From NCBI GenBank assembly GCA_036443405.1, contig JAZFYD010000022.1, positions 1-25,799 on the forward strand: DNA of 25,799 nucleotides, read 5' to 3'. How positions within the stretch are numbered: the stretch's first letter is position 1; the number at the start of each line of letters is the position of its first letter. This DNA is from JAZFYD01 sp036443405. Its GTDB lineage: Bacteria; Planctomycetota; PLA2. Below are positions 1-8,086 of the stretch, piece after piece. The notes beneath the pieces are model-generated. The model made no database searches. It saw only the letters and a program-made list of their open reading frames with translations, and was not told where the DNA came from. Made by a program: the position numbers and the translations under genes.

Positions 1-2453
1 CCGCCGACATAGCTGGCGGTGCGGACGGTGCCCTCACCCGTGTTGGCCACGAAGTAGTTCGTGAACCGGGGCGAAGAGGCGAAGAAGCCCAGCGCCCGCG
101 GATCGCCTGCGATGCTACTGGGGCCGAGGCCCGCGCTGAGGTTCGAGTTGATGACCTCGAACCGGTTGGACGGGAACTCCTGAGTCACACCAAGTTGCTG
201 CAGACGGTTCAGGCCGGTCTCGGCGACGAGCGCCGCGGCGCTGAAGCCGAAGTTGGTCGAAACCGCGCTGCCGTTGGTGATCCACTGCACGCCGTTGGGC
301 TGCTGCAGCCCGCTGACGTTGTTGACGATCTTGTTCGGCGCCAGGTTGTTCGTCGGACCGCGCACGGTGGGCGCGTTCGCCGAGAAACCGGTCGCGAACA
401 GCTCAACCGTGCCCCCCACGGCCGTTATGAACCCGTAATACGTCGCTCCTCCACCGGGGAAGGGCAGCGACGAAACCGGCGTCCAGGAAATCTCCTTGGG
501 TTGGGACGAAATCGAGACGCCATCGAGATCCGGCTGGATCGCAGCGGTGCCGCCGAGGTTCGTCAGCTCACTGAAATCGGCCGTGGATTCGCCGGCGTTC
601 AACACGCCGAGAATCGTGTTCTGCGTGAACAGAGGGAACGTGCCGTGCGCATTCGGGAACTGTGTGAGTTCCACGCTCGAGGGGCTGACACCCACGCTCA
701 CCGTGCCGATGATCGGAGGACCAGGCACCTGGAACTGGTTCTCGGCGTCGAAGCGCTGCGACGGGAACGCCGCCGCGAAGTCCGCCTCATTCAGGATGAG
801 GCCCGCCCCCGAATTCATGAGCGCGGTCTGGGAGCCGACCGGCGCGTTGTTGCTGACGCCCAGGTCGTACCAGGCAACCTGACGGATGTCGTACATCGTC
901 ACCGTGTTGGCGCTGAAGTTCGAGACGGCCAGGCGGCCATTCGGGCTGTTGGAAACCGCGGTCACGCTGACGCCGCCCGGGGACGGAGTGCCGAAGCGAC
1001 CCATGGGCCGCATCAGATAGCTGTCGATAACCACGATCTCACCGCCACGCGACGACTGGCTGGCCGCGTACAGGACGGGGTTGAAGATGTTGGGAAGCGT
1101 CGTCGCGCAAAGGTGGGTGTGAAACGCGGTGTACGGACGCGTGTCCGTCTTCATGTCCACGAGATCGGGGACCGGGACGCGGACGATCTGTGCCGCGCGA
1201 CCCGCGCCGATGGTGACCACGCTGTTCGCAGCACGCACCGGGTTCGGACCGGCACGGTACGGCGTACGGCTGGGATCGATGTCGATGACACCGACGCCTA
1301 TCGGGTCGCCGAAATACAAGGCGCCGTCGGTGGAGGGCGCAAAGACCGACGGGTTGGGCTTGGCCACCTCGAACGTGAAACTGATGTTCGGGGAGCCGGC
1401 CTGAATCGCGTTGCCCGCTGTATCGGTGACACCGAGGCCCATGGTGTTGAAGGTGACGGTGATGGCCTGCCCAAGCGGGAATCCACGATTGCCCTTCTCC
1501 GGCGGATCCGCGATCGGAGCGCCGCAACCGACGGGATCGATCGCATTCATGTTCACCGGGAATGCCGTCAGATTCGGCCGGAACACGAGATCCGCGCCGT
1601 TGCGCGGGCTTTGTCCTGTGAACCCGGGCACGCCGTCCCGGTCGAGCTGCAGCGCGGGGAAATTGTTGCCCGGGCCGTTGCCGCCGTCGGAGTACCACGT
1701 ACCGGGAATCGCGATCGGAGTGGTCACGCCCGTGGGCTGGTAGTTGACCATGATCGTGTTGATGTCGACCGTGCCGGCCCGAATCGTCTCCGTCAAGTTG
1801 ATGCGGATCTCGCTGAACGGATCCACACCGCGCTCGCCATTCGCGGGCGAGGTCGAGACGACTGACGGCGGGAGCGTGTCCTCGCCGACGCGGAAGTAGA
1901 AGAAGTACTCGGCGCCGTTCAGGTTCGTCCGGTCGGCCGCGGTTACACCGCGCTCGACGATGACCGAATACTGGCCGTCCGGCATCGGATTGGTCGCACC
2001 GAATCCGGTCGGGCGGATGATCAGCGTGTCATTCGGCTGCTCGGAAAACGAGAGGATCGTCTGCGCCTTGACGAGCACGTTCGCGCCGGGCGGGTTCACG
2101 CCGGGCATGGACGGCTGGTCCGGATCAAAAGGACCTTGCGTCGTGTCAAAGTAAAAGAGCCGGACGTTTCGCGACCCCTGGGGATCCGTCGGGTCGGTGT
2201 TGATCACCGAGGCCGGGTCGAGCGGCGCCGAGAACCTGATGGTCACGGAGCCGGGGTTTTGAAGCGTCGGATTGTTGAGCGGATTGAACCCGTCGTTGGA
2301 GTCGGTGAAGTCAAGCTGGTCGCCGTTGCCGGGACTCGTGCTGATCACGATGAGATCGGGCAAGTCATCTCCCGGATCGCCAGCGGCTCCCCCAGTACAT
2401 CCCCCAAGGACGGCTCCAATCGCGCCAATCGCGAGGAGCAATAAACGATTCAT
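1..2453 (-). CDS. Large Ig-like / beta-propeller lipoprotein, C-terminus beyond window
   Basis: The frame is open from ATG 2453 to the left edge (817 codons, no stop), so the C-terminus is missing. Residues 1-19 form a lipoprotein signal: positive start, hydrophobic run and lipobox L16-G-G-C19. Two bacterial Ig-like (Big_5/SbsA-like) segments follow. The first covers about residues 35-185 (IRFSAPLDPASV early, ending in YFFYFRVG). The second starts near 193 with the typical STSPANGERGVDPFSEIRI. From about residue 430 short repeated beta-rich units appear (NSPNGRLAVSNFSANTVTMYD; later FVANTGEGTVRTASY), as in YVTN/WD40-like surface propellers. The protein is rich in Asn, Pro and Gly with very few Cys, as expected for an exported protein. 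It is probably anchored to the inner or outer membrane and acts in adhesion or as a structural surface protein; no enzymatic motif is seen. Upstream only a G-rich stretch (GATGGGG) can act as a weak Shine-Dalgarno. Confidence 0.85.
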   Translation of the reverse strand, partial: MNRLLLLAIGAIGAVLGGCTGGAAGDPGDDLPDLIVISTSPGNGDQLDFTDSNDGFNPLNNPTLQNPGSVTIRFSAPLDPASVINTDPTDPQGSRNVRLFYFDTTQGPFDPDQPSMPGVNPPGANVLVKAQTILSFSEQPNDTLIIRPTGFGATNPMPDGQYSVIVERGVTAADRTNLNGAEYFFYFRVGEDTLPPSVVSTSPANGERGVDPFSEIRINLTETIRAGTVDINTIMVNYQPTGVTTPIAIPGTWYSDGGNGPGNNFPALQLDRDGVPGFTGQSPRNGADLVFRPNLTAFPVNMNAIDPVGCGAPIADPPEKGNRGFPLGQAITVTFNTMGLGVTDTAGNAIQAGSPNISFTFEVAKPNPSVFAPSTDGALYFGDPIGVGVIDIDPSRTPYRAGPNPVRAANSVVTIGAGRAAQIVRVPVPDLVDMKTDTRPYTAFHTHLCATTLPNIFNPVLYAASQSSRGGEIVVIDSYLMRPMGRFGTPSPGGVSVTAVSNSPNGRLAVSNFSANTVTMYDIRQVAWYDLGVSNNAPVGSQTALMNSGAGLILNEADFAAAFPSQRFDAENQFQVPGPPIIGTVSVGVSPSSVELTQFPNAHGTFPLFTQNTILGVLNAGESTADFSELTNLGGTAAIQPDLDGVSISSQPKEISWTPVSSLPFPGGGATYYGFITAVGGTVELFATGFSANAPTVRGPTNNLAPNKIVNNVSGLQQPNGVQWITNGSAVSTNFGFSAAALVAETGLNRLQQLGVTQEFPSNRFEVINSNLSAGLGPSSIAGDPRALGFFASSPRFTNYFVANTGEGTVRTASYVG

Positions 2454-2880
2454 ACGAACAACCCCATCAAAAGCCGATGAACGTGAAACTCGCCGCGTCG
2501 ACGCCACACCGGAAACCGGCGCTCTCTCGGAGTAGTCGCAGCAACACTAAGAACGCGCGCGGGGCCGTCCGAGATGCAAGTTTCCCAAAAAAAATCACCG
2601 TATCTACCTGCGGAGTAATGACTTACGTCAACGCAGGGACGGCGGGCCCTTGCTGCCATCTATTGCAAGAGGCCTGCCAAAAGACACAACGTGCGTGCTG
2701 TTTTCTTAGCGCCTGCGAATCAACGACTTACGCACAGTGCGCTCTTGCGTCCAAGACACTCGCGCGCGAATGCGCACGCGACGAGACGGATCGCGGTAGC
2801 AGCAGCGCACAGAGAACGTCGCGCGCGCACACTTTCGTGCGACCAAGTTTCGGCGTCCGTGCTATTACATTCGCAACACC
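2454..2880. other. Divergent intergenic region, no gene seen
   Basis: This 427-nt gap separates the minus-strand lipoprotein from the plus-strand MarC-family gene and must hold the promoters of both. It is less GC-rich than its surroundings in the middle, with an A-run near 2586-2593. Close to the MarC side lie two alternating purine-pyrimidine tracts (about 2761-2780 and 2819-2831). I found no convincing paired -35/-10 boxes and no protein-like frame. Confidence 0.5.
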
Positions 2881-3564
2881 GTGGGCTTCTTCGACACCGT
2901 TCAGTCCGAAGGCGCGCTTGTCGTCAAAGCGATCATCTCGCTTTACATCGTCGTGAACCCCACGGGAGTCTCGTCGATCTTTCTCGGACTCACGAAGGAA
3001 CTACCGCGAACGGTCCGCCTCAGCATCGCGTTCCGTGCGTGCGTCGGCGGCGCGCTCACTCTGGCGCTGTTCGCAATCGCCGGCGGCTACGTCTTCAAGT
3101 TGCTGCACGTGACCGGTCCTGCGATGCAGCTTGCGGGTGGCATCTTCCTGTTCGGCGTCGCGTTCGCCTTGGCCCGCGGGAAAGAGCAGGAGTTCTTCGG
3201 CCGCCTCGACCAGACCCAGTCGGAGGGATCCCCCAAGAGCCTGGCGCTCTATCCGCTTGCGATCCCCATGATCGCCGGGCCCGGCTCGATCACCGTCGTG
3301 CTGACGCTGTCGAGCAGCCTGCCGGCGGCCGGCGAGTTCAGAGGCGTCGTCTATCTACTGCTCTGCATCGCAGCGGTCGCGGCCTTCTGCTTCTTGTCGA
3401 TGATGAGGATCCTGAAGCTCTCGCAGCGCACCGGGCCGGGGCTCGATCTCGTGGCGCCGCGCGTGATGGGACTCCTTCTCGCCGTCGTCGCAGTGCAGAT
3501 CATCATCGAAGGCATCACGGAAATCGCCGTCAACATCGCGGCGACGATCGCGGCGACGGGTTAG
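2881..3564 (+). CDS. MarC-family integral membrane protein
   Basis: This 227-residue protein has the MarC/UPF0056 layout of six hydrophobic segments (about residues 12-33, 46-68, 74-94, 115-138, 148-170, 195-222). Family signatures are visible: 'VVNPTGVSSIFLGLT' near residue 24, 'MQLAGGIFLFGVAFAL' near 81, 'YPLAIPMIAGPGSITVVL' near 121, and 'RVMGLLLAVVAVQIIIEGI' near 191. Length matches the family (about 200-220). Members are inner-membrane proteins annotated as putative amino-acid or small-molecule exporters; the substrate is not known. The start is a GTG; there is no clear Shine-Dalgarno and no in-frame ATG just upstream, so the start is less sure than the gene. A methyltransferase gene follows after 188 nt on the same strand, and I see no functional link between them. 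Confidence 0.88.
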   Translation: MGFFDTVQSEGALVVKAIISLYIVVNPTGVSSIFLGLTKELPRTVRLSIAFRACVGGALTLALFAIAGGYVFKLLHVTGPAMQLAGGIFLFGVAFALARGKEQEFFGRLDQTQSEGSPKSLALYPLAIPMIAGPGSITVVLTLSSSLPAAGEFRGVVYLLLCIAAVAAFCFLSMMRILKLSQRTGPGLDLVAPRVMGLLLAVVAVQIIIEGITEIAVNIAATIAATG

Positions 3565-3752
3565 GAAACCGTAACCGTTCACAGTGTGGGGCGAGAGCGA
3601 CGTACTGCTTTGTCGCCCGCTGTTTGTTGCCGCGTCTTCCTCCTTCGGTGAACAGTGAAGCTCTGCGCAGGGAGCCCGCCTTGGTAAGCTTCGCGCGCTT
3701 TCGAGTGACGCCGTCAAATTGAGCTGCACAAGGACCCCCGGCTAGGATCGAC

Positions 3753-4535
3753 ATGAACGAGCCCCCCCCGCCCGAGGCATACGACCTCGAACGCATCTTC
3801 CGACTCAAGTACGGTGAGCCCGCCGACACCGGCTGGGGGCCACGTCAGCGCCATCGATTCGGCTACTACACGCCCGACGATCACAATGAAGCCACGATCG
3901 ACAAACTCGTGACCGCGGACACCGATTGGATCGACGTGGGTTGCGGACGCAGCCTCTTCCCGAACAACGAGCCTCTGGCGAAGGAACTCTCAGAACGCTG
4001 TCGCCTCCTCGTCGGCGTAGATCCCGACGACACGCTGGACGAGAATCCTCTCGTTCACGAGCGGGTCAAGGAGCCCATCGACACCTTCCGCACGGACCGC
4101 GAATTCGACCTTGTCACGATGCGGATGGTGGCCGAGCACATCGCGGACCCACGCGCGACCGCCGAGACCCTGGCGCGCCTAGTGCGCTCCGGCGGCACGG
4201 TGGTGGTCTACACCGTGTACAAGTGGTCCCCGGTTCCGCTCGTGACGCGGCTGATGCCCTTCGGTATTCATCACCCCGTGAAGAAACTTCTGTGGGGCAC
4301 GGAGGAAAAGGACACGTTTCCCGTCGTGTATCGAATGAACACACGATCCGCGCTAAAGCGCCACTTCGGGGACGCAGGATTCGACGAGGCGCGCTTCGCC
4401 TATCTGGACGACTGCCGCACGTTTAATCGGTTCCAGTTCCTCAATCTCTGCGAATTGCTCTCGCGGAAGGCGCTGCGTGCAGTGGGCCTACGCTACCCAG
4501 AGGTCTGTATCTTGGGGCTTTACCGGCGGGTGTGA
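3753..4535 (+). CDS. Class I SAM-dependent methyltransferase
   Basis: The 260-residue protein has a Methyltransf_11-type Rossmann core. Motif I is WIDVGCGRSLFP (about 59-70), the acidic end of strand 2 is VGVDPDD (87-93), and the motif III/IV region is EFDLVTMRMVAEHI (117-130), followed by the post-IV region LARLVRSGGTVVVYTV. The C-terminal third (about 160-260) would carry substrate specificity. It has the shape of small-molecule or sugar methyltransferases found in glycan loci, but the acceptor cannot be read from the sequence. A weak Shine-Dalgarno (AGGA) precedes the ATG. The gene ends facing the ligase-like gene on the other strand, so it closes its transcription unit. Confidence 0.88.
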   Translation: MNEPPPPEAYDLERIFRLKYGEPADTGWGPRQRHRFGYYTPDDHNEATIDKLVTADTDWIDVGCGRSLFPNNEPLAKELSERCRLLVGVDPDDTLDENPLVHERVKEPIDTFRTDREFDLVTMRMVAEHIADPRATAETLARLVRSGGTVVVYTVYKWSPVPLVTRLMPFGIHHPVKKLLWGTEEKDTFPVVYRMNTRSALKRHFGDAGFDEARFAYLDDCRTFNRFQFLNLCELLSRKALRAVGLRYPEVCILGLYRRV

Positions 4536-4795
4536 ACGCTCTTGCTGGCCCAACGCCTGACCGCGTTGGAGCAGTGGAGCGCGGCCGCAACTTCGATCTC
4601 GACGACACCTTCATCGATGAGCACCGAGTCTCCGTGGTGCCGAGGAGCACGGAATCTTCGTGCCACGGCCGGCGACGACCCGTGAGGACGAGTTTTTCAA
4701 GACCGGACCTTCGGTTGCGTCGTGTTCGAGATGCGTTACGAGGCTCTCGATTACCTCCCGGGCCAGCTTGAGGCAGGCTGACTCTTGAGTCGGCC
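4536..4795. other. Convergent intergenic region
   Basis: These 260 nt lie between two convergent gene ends. Two short hairpins sit next to each other: GCACC/GGTGC (4621-4625 with 4636-4640) and GCACG/CGTGC (4647-4651 with 4659-4663). Neither is followed by a T-run, so they are not classical intrinsic terminators. Short open frames exist on both strands but none has family resemblance or a ribosome binding site. A fragment of a lost gene is possible but unproven. Confidence 0.4.
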
Positions 4796-6163
4796 CTAAA
4801 CAGCGGGCGTGCGCTGTTCCACGCTGCCCCCGGGAACGGCTGCTTCCGGATCGGGTCCTTCGTGGGCCGCGCGATAGTCCATCACCGGCGCCTCCTTCTC
4901 CCACGGCAGCACGGTCTGAAGCGGGTTGTCATCCGGCGTCGCGAGGAACGCACCGGCCAGCGCAAAGATCGACCAAAGGTACTGGCTCAGGAACTGGCTC
5001 GTGAACGTCCCGGTGGCCAGAAAACCCACGATCGCGCAGCTCAGCATCGTGCAAAAGGACTCGGTCTCCTTGTCCCCGCGCGCCCGCGCGACCCGAGCCT
5101 TGTTTCTCAAACGAAGGAGCAAGGAGCCGATGATCCACAGGAAAAAAAAGAGCATTGGGAGGCCGTATTCCGCCGAGCACTTGAGCCAGATCGAGTGGGG
5201 TTCGGCCGTGCCGCCATACTTGCTCACGTGCTTCCAAAAGTTGTTCGGGCCGACGCCGGTGAGCGGGTACTTCAGCGTCACGTCTATCGCGTTCTTCATG
5301 TGTTCGATGCGGTTGGCCGCCGATCCCTCGGACTGCTCGCCCTCGACCTCGATCGTCATCATGCGATCGATGGTCTGCTGAGGCAGAGCGAAGAATGCGA
5401 TCACCACGAAGACGGCGGCGATGGGCAGACGCTTCAGGATTCCTCCCGTCGCGATCGCGTACCAGACGGACAAAGCCGCCAAGCCGACGATCGCGCCTCG
5501 GGAGAGGCTGAAGAAAAACGCGGAGATGGAAATTACCGACCCTGCCTTGAACAGCAGGCGAATGGGCTTTCTGAAGTGGCGTCCGTGATAGTGCCAGCCC
5601 ATGAAACAGAGCATCGGGAGGCACGCGGTGCCGGCGACCAGGAAGTCATTCCGTTCGGTCATCTGACCATGCGGAATCGCCATAGCGGTTTCCTGGGCCT
5701 GCCGGAAGAACGTCATGACCCCGTAGTGAATGAGCCAGACCCCGACCGACAGCGCGAGCGCGTACGTGAACAGGTACTGCGCGCGGCGATCCACAAGCGA
5801 AGCCGAGATGAACGCCAATGGCAGGAAGTACTTCGTCGACATGATGACGGTTTCGACGGCGAGTTCCCGATCGATCGCGGTGATCACAAGGCACCAGATC
5901 CAGACGACAAAGATGACGATTTGCGTCGCTGTGGTGTTCCAGCGTCGCTTCCACGGGCCGAAAATGACCGCGCACAACAACACGGCGGTACACAGATGGA
6001 CGGGCTTGAACCACGGCGCGCTCAGGATGCTCCCGCGCCGCGCCCACGAAACGGGCCGGAAGATGTCGTTCCAGATGAAGAGACAACTGGCGATCACCGC
6101 GTTTCGGACTCCGAACGCGGTCCCGAAAGCGTAAGTGGCCAAAACCGCCAGCACGCGCAGCAT
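4796..6163 (-). CDS. O-antigen ligase / Wzy-type membrane protein
   Basis: This 455-residue multi-spanning protein has about ten to twelve hydrophobic segments and a large periplasmic loop before the last ones. Wzy_C/WaaL-type marks are SLSRGAIVGL (about 219-228), then an Arg (R285) and YPLTGVGPNNFWKH (299-312) and PHSIWL (322-327); in this superfamily the Arg residues and the late H contact the lipid-linked glycan. The N-terminal half resembles the 'O-glycosylation ligase' proteins found near exosortase systems (inference from pattern). Expected role: joining or polymerising undecaprenyl-linked glycan at the periplasmic face. A strong Shine-Dalgarno GGAGGAGA (6171-6178) lies 7 nt before the ATG and fills the 17-nt gap after the FemAB-like gene, so the two are surely co-transcribed. 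The last 40 residues are soluble, acidic and Pro-rich. Confidence 0.85.
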   Translation of the reverse strand: MLRVLAVLATYAFGTAFGVRNAVIASCLFIWNDIFRPVSWARRGSILSAPWFKPVHLCTAVLLCAVIFGPWKRRWNTTATQIVIFVVWIWCLVITAIDRELAVETVIMSTKYFLPLAFISASLVDRRAQYLFTYALALSVGVWLIHYGVMTFFRQAQETAMAIPHGQMTERNDFLVAGTACLPMLCFMGWHYHGRHFRKPIRLLFKAGSVISISAFFFSLSRGAIVGLAALSVWYAIATGGILKRLPIAAVFVVIAFFALPQQTIDRMMTIEVEGEQSEGSAANRIEHMKNAIDVTLKYPLTGVGPNNFWKHVSKYGGTAEPHSIWLKCSAEYGLPMLFFFLWIIGSLLLRLRNKARVARARGDKETESFCTMLSCAIVGFLATGTFTSQFLSQYLWSIFALAGAFLATPDDNPLQTVLPWEKEAPVMDYRAAHEGPDPEAAVPGGSVEQRTPAV

Positions 6164-6170
6164 GTGTCAG

Positions 6171-6178
6171 TCTCCTCC
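6171..6178 (-). promoter_or_regulatory. Ribosome binding site of ligase-like gene
   Basis: GGAGGAGA on the minus strand, 7 nt before ATG 6163. It fixes that start and occupies the short gap after the preceding stop codon. Confidence 0.8.
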
Positions 6179-6180
6179 GA

Positions 6181-7260
6181 TCAGGGAAAGTACTTCACGA
6201 TCGCCGGTCCCGCCATGCGGGCAACCGGGCGCGGCAACTTGCGCCATACACGGCGCACTTTGGCGAAAATCCCGCGGTTCGGATCGATGCCCGACGGGGT
6301 TGGGACAAGCGTCTGATACGGCAACGCCTCCGCTTCGAATCCCTGACGCACTTTGAATTTGACCACGCCCTGGTTGCTGAGGCGGCTCCGTCCAAAGTCG
6401 AATCGGCCCAGGTTTCGGTCGACGGCATATTCCATCAGCCGGAAGTATTTGAAGTTGTTGGGTTTCAGGCGTCCCGCACCGGCCGCTTCCCCGCTATAGA
6501 TCGGCATCATCGTGTTGCGGAACTCCATCGAAAGCACGCCCGCGATCGGATCGTCCTGGTGTCGAACGATCAAAATCGAGGATGTGGGCGCGAACTCGCG
6601 GAGCATCGCGGCAAAAAACGACTTGGGAAACACGGGGGTACCGAGGTTTCGATACGAGTCCGCGAGCAGTGGATAAAACGCCCCGAGGTCTCCCGCGAAG
6701 TCCGCTTCGAGTTTGTGGCGCTTTCGCGCCTGATTGATCATCTCGCGCGCCTTTTTCGGGAACGTCCGATAGACGTCCTCCGGCGAAGCCGGCAGTTCCT
6801 TTTCGAACGTGACGAAGCCGTCGAGCGCAGGCATTTCCAACAACGTCGCGTGGCGGTTCCGAAACTCGACGGAATGTGTCCCGAGCTCCTCGGACATCTC
6901 GATCACGCGCGCGAGCATGGCCTGCTCCACCGCGGCATCCACGCCGACCGGTCCGCCGTAGACCGTGTGCGGTAAGGAATAGAGTCCTAATTGGCCACGG
7001 ATCGATCGACAGGCGAACATCGGCAGAATGCCGCACATCTCGCCGTCGCGTTCGGCGACCAGGTAGCACGCGGGATATCCGAACGTGGCCTCGAGAACGC
7101 GCTTCCATCCGATCTGGTGGAAAAACGTGGCGCGCGGTTGTTCGAGCACGAACGCATCCCAACCGGCTTCGTCGTCCGGGCGCCAGTCCCGAACGGAAAC
7201 CGGCGCCGGGCCGCGCGCCGACGCGGGGAGTGCGGATCCATCGACCATCGCAGTCGTCAT
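6181..7260 (-). CDS. FemAB-like acyltransferase (exosortase-associated type)
   Basis: The 359-residue protein shows the double-GNAT layout of FemAB/Acetyltransf_6 proteins. The first fold covers about residues 20-170 (WDAFVLEQPRATFFHQIGWK; YPACYLVAERDGEMCGILPM; HTVYGGPVGVD). The second covers about 175-320 (FYPLLADSYRNLGTPVFPKSFF; ILIVRHQDDPIAGVLSM; the conserved end FDFGRSRLSNQGVVKFK). This matches the 'FemAB-related, PEP-CTERM system-associated' family better than true peptidoglycan Fem proteins, by my reading. Such proteins are thought to transfer an aminoacyl or acyl group to envelope glycans or peptidoglycan; the substrate is unknown. It has no signal peptide, so it acts in the cytoplasm. 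It lies 85 nt after the VTC gene and 17 nt before the ligase-like gene, placing it in the same operon. Confidence 0.85.
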   Translation of the reverse strand: MTTAMVDGSALPASARGPAPVSVRDWRPDDEAGWDAFVLEQPRATFFHQIGWKRVLEATFGYPACYLVAERDGEMCGILPMFACRSIRGQLGLYSLPHTVYGGPVGVDAAVEQAMLARVIEMSEELGTHSVEFRNRHATLLEMPALDGFVTFEKELPASPEDVYRTFPKKAREMINQARKRHKLEADFAGDLGAFYPLLADSYRNLGTPVFPKSFFAAMLREFAPTSSILIVRHQDDPIAGVLSMEFRNTMMPIYSGEAAGAGRLKPNNFKYFRLMEYAVDRNLGRFDFGRSRLSNQGVVKFKVRQGFEAEALPYQTLVPTPSGIDPNRGIFAKVRRVWRKLPRPVARMAGPAIVKYFP

Positions 7261-7345
7261 CTTCCCTTAGGCCCTGCCTGACTCGATCTGGGCCCAGCCC
7301 CGCGGGCCTGAAACGGCCGAACTCCGAAGCATCGCACGTGATGCC

Positions 7346-8086
7346 TCATCGGTCGCTCATCCCACACTGCTCCACACCGGCGCAGTACTTGGAAAGCCGT
7401 TGAACCTGAAAATCGAGTCGGTTCAGGCAGGTGCACAACCACGCCGGGATCACCTCGTTGAACTTCACTTCGAGGAGGACCATCGTCGGCGGCACCGCGA
7501 ACCGGCCCCGCGTCCGATGCGTGGCCAAGTCGAGGCCGACGTGGCGGCACCGGATGTTGCGATCCAACGTGATGCGCAGATCCGCCTTGTACTTGTCGAA
7601 AAACGCGGCGCGCTGATAGCTGATGATCATCTTCGGTTCGAGCCGGTACCGCCGCGCCAGAACAAACACCTCGTCGTACACGGGATCGAGTGCGCTCTCG
7701 AGACGACCGTTGCAAATTGCCGCCATCCTCTCGGTTATTTCCGCGAGGGTCGCGCGACAGCGGCGCTTTTGCACCGTGAGGTTCAGGCGTTGCTTGATCT
7801 CGAGGAAGGCCTCCTCGGGATGGGCACCATACGTCCGGACGCGCACTTTGCGACGGAAGCTCTCGCCGTCGAGTTTCTCCCAATAACACTTGAGATCGGA
7901 CGAGTCGTAGTAGAGCGACGAAATCTTGTAGTAGCCGTCGAACCCCGCGTTTTCGTCCTGGGTCACATGCGGGCCGATCATCTCTTTCAATGCCTGCGCC
8001 TGCTTGTAGTGGACGAGGTACTTGAGTTCGAACCGGTTGAAGGTCCGGATGTAGGCCTGTTTATCCAGTACCGCCTCGCCGCTCAC
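7346..8086 (-). CDS. VTC-domain (TTM superfamily) polyphosphate-polymerase-like protein
   Basis: The 246-residue protein is a complete VTC domain, the tunnel fold that in yeast Vtc4 makes polyphosphate from ATP. Residues expected to line the tunnel are present in order: R18, E20 and K22 (NRFELKYLV); SLYYDSSDLKCYWEK (57-71); R78-R79-K80 with R82 and R84 (FRRKVRVRTYG); E96-I-K98; K107/R108; YQRAAF (157-162) and LRITLD (170-175); LEVKF (205-209). No key position looks lost, so activity is plausible. The start is GTG, overlapping the CotH stop by 4 nt (GTGA), with Shine-Dalgarno GAAGGAG 7 nt before it. There is no membrane segment; the DUF4956 protein in the same operon is the likely membrane partner, as these two families are commonly neighbours in bacteria. 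Whether bacterial VTC proteins make polyphosphate is not generally established. Confidence 0.88.
   Translation of the reverse strand: MSGEAVLDKQAYIRTFNRFELKYLVHYKQAQALKEMIGPHVTQDENAGFDGYYKISSLYYDSSDLKCYWEKLDGESFRRKVRVRTYGAHPEEAFLEIKQRLNLTVQKRRCRATLAEITERMAAICNGRLESALDPVYDEVFVLARRYRLEPKMIISYQRAAFFDKYKADLRITLDRNIRCRHVGLDLATHRTRGRFAVPPTMVLLEVKFNEVIPAWLCTCLNRLDFQVQRLSKYCAGVEQCGMSDR

Noticed and set aside
195..1865. 556-residue open frame on the plus strand
   Set aside because: It is antisense to the lipoprotein frame, Arg-rich and without family character; the minus frame has a lipobox and Ig-like domains.
2450..2659. Short minus-strand frame ending in an ATGA overlap with the lipoprotein start
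   Set aside because: No ribosome binding site or family resemblance; its composition fits chance translation of an intergenic promoter region.
3588..3618. GGGCGA/TCGCCC hairpin after the MarC-family gene as a terminator
   Set aside because: Short stem with a long loop and no following T-run.
2691..3722. 343-residue plus-strand frame over the MarC-family gene
   Set aside because: It is a frame shadow: Arg/His-rich with no hydrophobic segments, while the other frame has six spans and MarC signatures.
4862..6316. 484-residue open frame on the plus strand
   Set aside because: It is the mirror of the ligase-like membrane protein; its translation is charged and of low complexity, and it crosses into the FemAB gene.
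7290..7309. GGGCCC-type hairpin between the VTC and FemAB genes as a terminator
   Set aside because: The stem is about five to six pairs, there is no T-run on either strand, and the downstream gene lacks a visible promoter.
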